Source: Roseovarius sp.
GTDB lineage: Bacteria > Pseudomonadota > Alphaproteobacteria > Rhodobacterales > Rhodobacteraceae
NCBI GenBank assembly: GCA_021767845.1
Contig: JAASSQ010000071.1
Span: 1 to 12,274, forward strand
Length of the DNA: 12,274 nucleotides
Direction of reading: 5' to 3'
The notes under the pieces were generated by a model. It had not been told where the DNA came from, did not search any database, and was given only the letters and a program-made list of their open reading frames with translations. This document shows, piece by piece, positions 8,999-12,274 of the stretch (position 1 is the stretch's first letter; the number at the start of each line of letters is the position of its first letter). Position numbers and translations under genes: made by a program.

Positions 8999-9014
8999 CG
9001 GCGGCTTGCCGCCG
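8999..9014. repeat. Perfect 7-bp inverted repeat, intergenic
   Basis: CGGCGGC-tt-GCCGCCG is a perfect 7-bp palindrome (effectively a 6-bp stem with a 4-nt loop). Read on the minus strand it is followed by GC-rich sequence and then GTTTCTTCC about 14 nt later, too far for a classical intrinsic terminator. It resembles the short GC-rich hairpins that recur between genes in Rhodobacteraceae, but I cannot confirm copies elsewhere. Confidence 0.35.
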
Positions 9015-9058
9015 CCCGGCTCCGCGCCGTCAGCCGGCCCGACACGGGGGATGGCGGG

Positions 9059-9075
9059 GCCGGGACTCTCCCGGC
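9059..9075 (-). terminator. Hairpin after nrdJ, possible terminator
   Basis: GCCGGGA-3 nt-TCCCGGC is a perfect 7-bp stem starting 33 nt past the nrdJ stop codon. Its place fits a transcript end, yet no U-run follows on the minus strand. On the plus strand it is followed by CGATATTTCCC. It may be an mRNA 3'-end stabiliser or a non-canonical terminator. Confidence 0.35.
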
Positions 9076-9107
9076 GATATTTCCCTCACACGAACGGCCC
9101 GGTCCCC

Positions 9108-11387
9108 TCACCCGCATTTCGAATGGCCGCAGTTCGCGCAGGTCATGCAGCCTTCGATCATCCGCATGTCGTAGCTGCCGCAGGCCGGGCAGGACGGGCC
9201 GCGCGGGGCGTCGAGGTTGACCACCGATTGCGTCGGGTCGGTCTTGAGGCCCAGCCCCTCGCCCTCCAGGAACCCGATCGAGATCATGTGCTGTTCCAGG
9301 ATGCCGCCGATCGCGGCCAGGATCGAGGGGATGTACTTGCCCTGCATCCACGCGCCGCCGCGCGGGTCGAACACCGCCTTCAGCTCCTCGACCACGAAGC
9401 TCACGTCGCCGCCGCGCCGGAACACCGCCGAGATCATCCGCGTCAGCGCCACGGTCCAGGCGAAATGCTCCATGTTCTTGGAGTTGATGAACACCTCGAA
9501 GGGCCGCCGGTGCCCGTTCAGCACGATATCGTTCACCGTGATGTAGATCGCGTGGTTGCTGTCGGGCCATTTCAGCTTGTAGGTCGCGCCCTCCAGTTCG
9601 GTGGGCCGGTCCAGCGGCTCGGACATGTAGACGATCTCGCCGCCCTCCTGAGGCACCGGGGCGCCGGCCTCGCCGGGGGCCGCGTCGCTGCTTTCCGACA
9701 CGCTCAGCACGCTGCCCGTCACATCGTTGGGCCGGTAGGTGGTGCAGCCCTTGCAGCCCGACTCGTAGGCCTGCATGTAGACATCCTTGAACGCCTCGAA
9801 GCCGATATCGGCGGGGCAGTTGATGGTCTTGGAGATGCTGCTGTCCACCCAGCGTTGCGCGGCCGCCTGCATCTTGACGTGGTCTTCCGGCGCCAGCGTC
9901 TGCGCGTTCACGAAATGATCGGGCAGATCGACCTCGCCGAAACGTTCGCGCCACATCTGCACGGCGTAATCCACCACCTCTTCCTCGGTGCGGCTGCCAT
10001 CCTTCTGCAGCACCTTGCGGGTATAGCTATAGGCGAAGACCGGCTCGATCCCGGAACTGACATTGCCCGCATAAAGGCTGATCGTGCCGGTCGGCGCGAT
10101 CGAGGTCAGCAGCGCGTTGCGGATGCCGTGCTCGGCCACCGCCGCGCGCACGTCCTCGTCCATGCCTTCCATGTTGCCCGAGGCCAGGAACGCGTCGCGA
10201 TCGAACAGCGGGAAAGGCCCCTTCTCGCGGGCCAGCCCGACGCTGGCCAGATAAGCCGCCCGCGCGATCCGCTTCAGCCAGGCCTCGGTCTGCTCGGCCG
10301 CCGCGTCGCTGCCATAGCGCAAGCCCACCATCAGCAGCGCATCGGCCAGCCCGGTGACGCCCAGCCCGATCCGGCGCTTGGCGGCGGCCTCGCGCGCCTG
10401 CGCCTCCAGCGGAAAGCGCGACGCATCGACCACGTTGTCCATCATCCGCACGGCGGTGGCCACCAGATCGTCCAGCGCCTCTTCGTCCAGTGCGGCGCCC
10501 TCGCCGAACGGGTCGCGCACCAGCCGCGCCAGGTTGATCGAGCCCAGCAGGCAGGCGCCATAGGGCGGCAGAGGCTGTTCACCACAGGGGTTGGTGGCGC
10601 TGATCGTCTCGCAGTAATTCAGGTTGTTGGCGGCGTTGATCCGGTCGATGAAGATCACGCCCGGTTCGGCGTAATCATAGGTCGCCTGCATGATCGTGTT
10701 CCACAGGTCGCGCGCCTGCACCGTCTTGTAGACCTTGCCGCCGAATTCCAGGTCCCACGGCCCGTCCGCCTTGACCGCCTCCATGAAGGCATCTGTCACC
10801 AGCACCGACAGGTTGAACATCCGCAACCGGGCCGAATCCGACTTGGCGGCGATGAACTCCTCGATATCGGGGTGATCGCAGCGCATCGTCGCCATCATCG
10901 CGCCGCGGCGGCTGCCCGCGCTCATGATGGTGCGGCACATCGCGTCCCACACGTCCATGAAGCTCAGCGGCCCGCTGGCGTCGGCGGCCACGCTTTTCAC
11001 CTCGGCGCCCCGCGGGCGGATCGTGCTGAAATCGTACCCGATGCCGCCGCCCTGCTGCATGGTCAGCGCGGCCTCCTTCAGCATCTCGAAGATGCCCCCC
11101 ATGTCGTCGGGAATCGTGCCCATCACGAAACAGTTGAACAGCGTGACGCTGCGCCCGGTGCCCGCCCCGGCGGTGATCCGCCCCGCCGGCAGGTATTTGA
11201 AATCCTCCAGCGCGGCATAGAACCGCTCTTCCCAATGCGCCGGGTCGTCCTCGACCGCGGCCAGCGACCGCGCGATGCGCCGCCACGTATCCTCGACCGT
11301 TTCGTCGATGGGCGTGCCGTCGGCCTCTTTCAATCGGTATTTCATGTCCCAGATGGATTGGGCGATGGGCGCGGCGAAACGGGTCAT
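9108..11387 (-). CDS. nrdJ: Adenosylcobalamin-dependent (class II) ribonucleoside-diphosphate reductase
   Basis: A 759-residue class II ribonucleotide reductase, which converts ribonucleotides to deoxyribonucleotides using B12 to generate a thiyl radical, with no oxygen needed. The active-site set is complete: redox Cys86 (FNCFV), then NPCGEQ with Asn266, thiyl Cys268 and Glu270, and the partner redox Cys279 (YGACLLGSINL), 11 residues on as in Thermotoga NrdJ. APTGTISLYAG (431-441) is the phosphate-binding stretch. C-terminal to about residue 590 is the NrdJ-specific extension, ending in a Cys cluster (Cys733, 736, 747, 750, 753, 758: SCPACG, GCMTCANCG, SKCG) for zinc binding and reductive reactivation. 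The ATG at 11387 was chosen over an in-frame TTG at 11423; CAGGA lies about 10 nt ahead of it. It is transcribed away from the DUF1489 gene; a possible NrdR site pair lies in the gap. The gene appears intact. Confidence 0.97.
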   Translation of the reverse strand: MTRFAAPIAQSIWDMKYRLKEADGTPIDETVEDTWRRIARSLAAVEDDPAHWEERFYAALEDFKYLPAGRITAGAGTGRSVTLFNCFVMGTIPDDMGGIFEMLKEAALTMQQGGGIGYDFSTIRPRGAEVKSVAADASGPLSFMDVWDAMCRTIMSAGSRRGAMMATMRCDHPDIEEFIAAKSDSARLRMFNLSVLVTDAFMEAVKADGPWDLEFGGKVYKTVQARDLWNTIMQATYDYAEPGVIFIDRINAANNLNYCETISATNPCGEQPLPPYGACLLGSINLARLVRDPFGEGAALDEEALDDLVATAVRMMDNVVDASRFPLEAQAREAAAKRRIGLGVTGLADALLMVGLRYGSDAAAEQTEAWLKRIARAAYLASVGLAREKGPFPLFDRDAFLASGNMEGMDEDVRAAVAEHGIRNALLTSIAPTGTISLYAGNVSSGIEPVFAYSYTRKVLQKDGSRTEEEVVDYAVQMWRERFGEVDLPDHFVNAQTLAPEDHVKMQAAAQRWVDSSISKTINCPADIGFEAFKDVYMQAYESGCKGCTTYRPNDVTGSVLSVSESSDAAPGEAGAPVPQEGGEIVYMSEPLDRPTELEGATYKLKWPDSNHAIYITVNDIVLNGHRRPFEVFINSKNMEHFAWTVALTRMISAVFRRGGDVSFVVEELKAVFDPRGGAWMQGKYIPSILAAIGGILEQHMISIGFLEGEGLGLKTDPTQSVVNLDAPRGPSCPACGSYDMRMIEGCMTCANCGHSKCG

Positions 11388-11417
11388 GGGCAGCGATTCC
11401 TGAAACTGAGGGGAAAC

Positions 11418-11464
11418 ACACAATAGCTTGAAGCCCGACGCATTTCCACTACCCTATCTGGCCA
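11418..11464. promoter_or_regulatory. Possible pair of NrdR boxes in the nrdJ/DUF1489 divergent gap
   Basis: The 10-bp core CAATAGCTTG (11421-11430) matches 8 of 10 positions of the NrdR core CwAtATaTwG as I recall it, and 11 of 16 in the full box (11418-11433). A weaker core, CCCTATCTGG (11452-11461), matches 6 of 10. Their centres are 31 bp apart, the three-helical-turn spacing typical of NrdR box pairs. NrdR is the repressor of ribonucleotide reductase genes, so the location upstream of nrdJ supports the call; the second box is poor. Confidence 0.35.
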
Positions 11465-11484
11465 ATCCTGGGGAATCGCACGCC

Positions 11485-11913
11485 ATGGCGAAACTGCATC
11501 TCATCAAGCTCAGTGTCGGATCGGACAGCGTGGACAGCATGATCCGCTGGCAGGCCTCGGCGCGGGCGCAGGGGCCGGACGGCCTGCCGCGCCACGTCAC
11601 CCGGATGTGGCCCAAGCGCGCCGATGAATTGCTCGATGGCGGCTCGATCTACTGGGTGGTTCAGGGCCTGGTGCAGGCCCGCCAGCGCCTCCTGCGCTTC
11701 GACGAGGTCACGGGCGCCGACGGCATCCGCCGCTGCGCCTTCGTGCTGGATCCGCAGGTGATCCGCACCACAACCGCGCCCAAGCGCCCGTTTCAGGGCT
11801 GGCGCTACCTGCAGCCCGAGGATGCCCCCGCCGACCTGCCCGCGCACCGGCAATCCGAAGACAGCCTGCCGCCGGACCTGTCGGCGGCGCTGGCCGATAT
11901 CGGCGTGATCTGA
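11485..11913 (+). CDS. DUF1489 family protein of unknown function
   Basis: A 142-residue soluble protein resembling the DUF1489 family (PF07370), small proteins widespread in alphaproteobacteria with no assigned function. Recognisable family stretches are MAKLHLIKL at the start, TRMWPKRADELLDGGSIYW at 39-57 and RPFQGWRYL at 101-109. There is no signal peptide, membrane segment, or cysteine cluster (a single Cys84). The ATG at 11485 fits the conserved N-terminus and has GGGGA about 10 nt upstream; a TTG at 11428 would add 19 unconserved residues and was rejected. It diverges from nrdJ with 97 bp between the start codons, so the two may share regulation, but no biochemical link is evident. Confidence 0.88.
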   Translation: MAKLHLIKLSVGSDSVDSMIRWQASARAQGPDGLPRHVTRMWPKRADELLDGGSIYWVVQGLVQARQRLLRFDEVTGADGIRRCAFVLDPQVIRTTTAPKRPFQGWRYLQPEDAPADLPAHRQSEDSLPPDLSAALADIGVI

Positions 11914-11942
11914 CGGGGCGTTCACGCGCTTTTGATGCGCCC

Positions 11943-11957
11943 GGGCCTCCACGGCCC
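11943..11957 (+). terminator. Hairpin after DUF1489, weak terminator candidate
   Basis: GGGCC-tccac-GGCCC is a perfect 5-bp stem starting 30 nt after the stop codon, followed by AAAACTTTGG rather than by a T-run; a T6 run occurs only about 20 nt later. It is the best-placed structure for ending the DUF1489 transcript, but it is not a canonical intrinsic terminator. Confidence 0.25.
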
Positions 11958-12102
11958 AAAACTTTGGAAAATCGGCATTTTTTGGCTCACGCCACCCCGC
12001 CCTTGCGGCGGAACGGCGCCGCCCCGCCGCGACCGGCTTGAACCCGGGGCGCAGCCGGACCACATCCGGGGAACCGAGCAGGACACACCTGCCAACGGGT
12101 GA

Positions 12103-12124
12103 TGCCGGGTCACCGCACCCGGCA
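12103..12124 (+). repeat. 8-bp perfect hairpin in the leader of the secreted-protein gene
   Basis: TGCCGGGT-caccgc-ACCCGGCA is a perfect 8-bp stem with a 6-nt loop, ending 60 bp before the ATG at 12185. No T-run follows, so it does not look like a terminator. It may be an mRNA leader structure that affects stability or translation, or a protein-binding palindrome. Confidence 0.45.
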
Positions 12125-12184
12125 GGATCAAGGAAACAACGCCCGCACGGACGCGGACGTGACAGGACAAGAAAGAGGTTAGAG

Positions 12185-12274
12185 ATGTTCAAGCAAGGCT
12201 CCATGATCGCGGCCGCGCTGGCCGTGGCCAGCGCCCCCGCTTTCGCCGGATCGGCCAGCGAACCGGCACCCGAC
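12185..12274 (+). CDS. Secreted or outer-membrane protein, N-terminus only (3' end outside window)
   Basis: Only the first 30 codons are present. They form a typical signal peptide: MFKQGSMIAAALAVASAPAFA with a short basic n-region, an Ala-rich core and an AFA cleavage site, followed by a mature start GSASEPAPD rich in Ser, Glu and Pro. AGAGG lies 6 nt before the ATG, supporting this start over the in-frame ATG at 12203. Such a signal followed by a Glu/Pro-rich start is common in small outer-membrane beta-barrel proteins of Rhodobacteraceae, but too little is visible to assign a family. Export to the periplasm or outer membrane is the only firm inference. Confidence 0.75.
   Translation, partial: MFKQGSMIAAALAVASAPAFAGSASEPAPD

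Larger units (their letters stand above)
8862..9107. other. Intergenic region between nrdJ and the efflux operon
   Basis: A 246-bp gap with no credible gene on either strand. The half next to nrdJ is extremely GC-rich and holds two perfect 7-bp inverted repeats (8999-9014 and 9059-9075). The half next to the adaptor is less GC-rich and holds two operator-like palindromes (8887-8906 and 8943-8957) and a weak promoter candidate. This suggests that nrdJ transcription ends here and that the efflux operon has its own regulated promoter. Confidence 0.6.
11914..12184. other. Non-coding stretch between DUF1489 and the secreted-protein gene
   Basis: A 271-bp gap with no credible reading frame. It starts with a small hairpin (11943-11957), then a strikingly AT-rich patch (about 11957-11984, with CCAAA-ac-TTTGG, AAAAT-cggc-ATTTT and a T6 run) in otherwise GC-rich DNA. 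Several GC hairpins follow (GCGGCG-6 nt-CGCCGC at 12005-12022, and 5-bp stems at 12055-12069 and 12078-12092), and finally the stronger 8-bp hairpin at 12103-12124. The promoter of the last gene should be in here; TTGAAC at 12038-12043 is a possible -35 but has no good -10 partner. Confidence 0.5.

Noticed and set aside
11388..11423. Longer nrdJ from a TTG at 11423
   Set aside because: The ATG at 11387 has a plausible ribosome-binding site and starts the conserved-looking part; the extra 12 residues have no support.
8892..11426. A plus-strand frame of 844 codons opposite nrdJ
   Set aside because: The translation is His/Arg/Gly-rich with no family resemblance and mirrors nrdJ codon positions; it is a shadow frame.
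11388..11484. A cobalamin riboswitch upstream of the B12-dependent nrdJ
   Set aside because: The gap to the divergent gene is only 97 bp, too short for the roughly 200-nt element, and no B12-box-like sequence was seen.
12055..12092. Two 5-bp hairpins with similar CA-rich loops (CCGGA-ccaca-TCCGG and GCAGG-acaca-CCTGC)
   Set aside because: By a rough estimate a few such stems are expected by chance in 270 bp of this composition, so they are not listed as separate features.
11922..12204. Minus-strand frames across the gap between DUF1489 and the last gene
   Set aside because: They lack a ribosome-binding site and any domain or membrane pattern, and run antisense to the hairpin region and a signal-peptide start.

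Overview
This window looks like chromosome of a marine or soil alphaproteobacterium, most likely Rhodobacteraceae (roseobacter-like). The base composition is very GC-rich with strongly GC-biased third codon positions. A class II (B12-dependent) NrdJ reductase stands next to a DUF1489 protein, a family I know from alphaproteobacteria. No tRNA, rRNA, insertion sequence, phage gene, CRISPR array or other sign of a mobile island is visible.

Layout. (1) At 2-1660 (+) is the C-terminal half of an RND transporter whose first half lies outside the window. (2) A block on the minus strand, read from 8861 down to 1698, holds in order a periplasmic adaptor (MFP), a full-length HAE1-type RND pump, a membrane-anchored glycerophosphodiester phosphodiesterase (GDPD), an HdeD/DUF308-like six-helix membrane protein and a small K+-channel-like protein. 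Spacings are 3 nt, 31 nt, a 4-nt ATGA overlap and 66 nt, so at least the first four are probably one transcript. (3) Upstream of the pump operon, on the same strand, is nrdJ (11387 to 9108), separated by 246 bp with two perfect inverted repeats and a second pair of operator-like palindromes close to the adaptor start. (4) Diverging from nrdJ is a DUF1489 protein (11485-11913, +); the 97-bp gap between them carries a possible NrdR box pair. (5) After a 271-bp non-coding stretch with an AT-rich patch and an 8-bp perfect hairpin, the start of a secreted-protein gene runs off the window at 12274.

How the genes work together. Adaptor and pump form two parts of a tripartite multidrug exporter; no outer-membrane TolC-type channel is encoded here, so one would be supplied from elsewhere. 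GDPD and the HdeD-like protein are translationally coupled and both are envelope proteins, which suggests an envelope-maintenance theme for the operon, but this is inference. NrdJ makes deoxyribonucleotides and is functionally unrelated.

I found no convincing new biological system. The observations most worth checking are the NrdR-like site pair, the palindromes ahead of an efflux operon with no linked regulator, the coupling of GDPD and HdeD-like genes to that pump, and the hairpin leader of the last gene.
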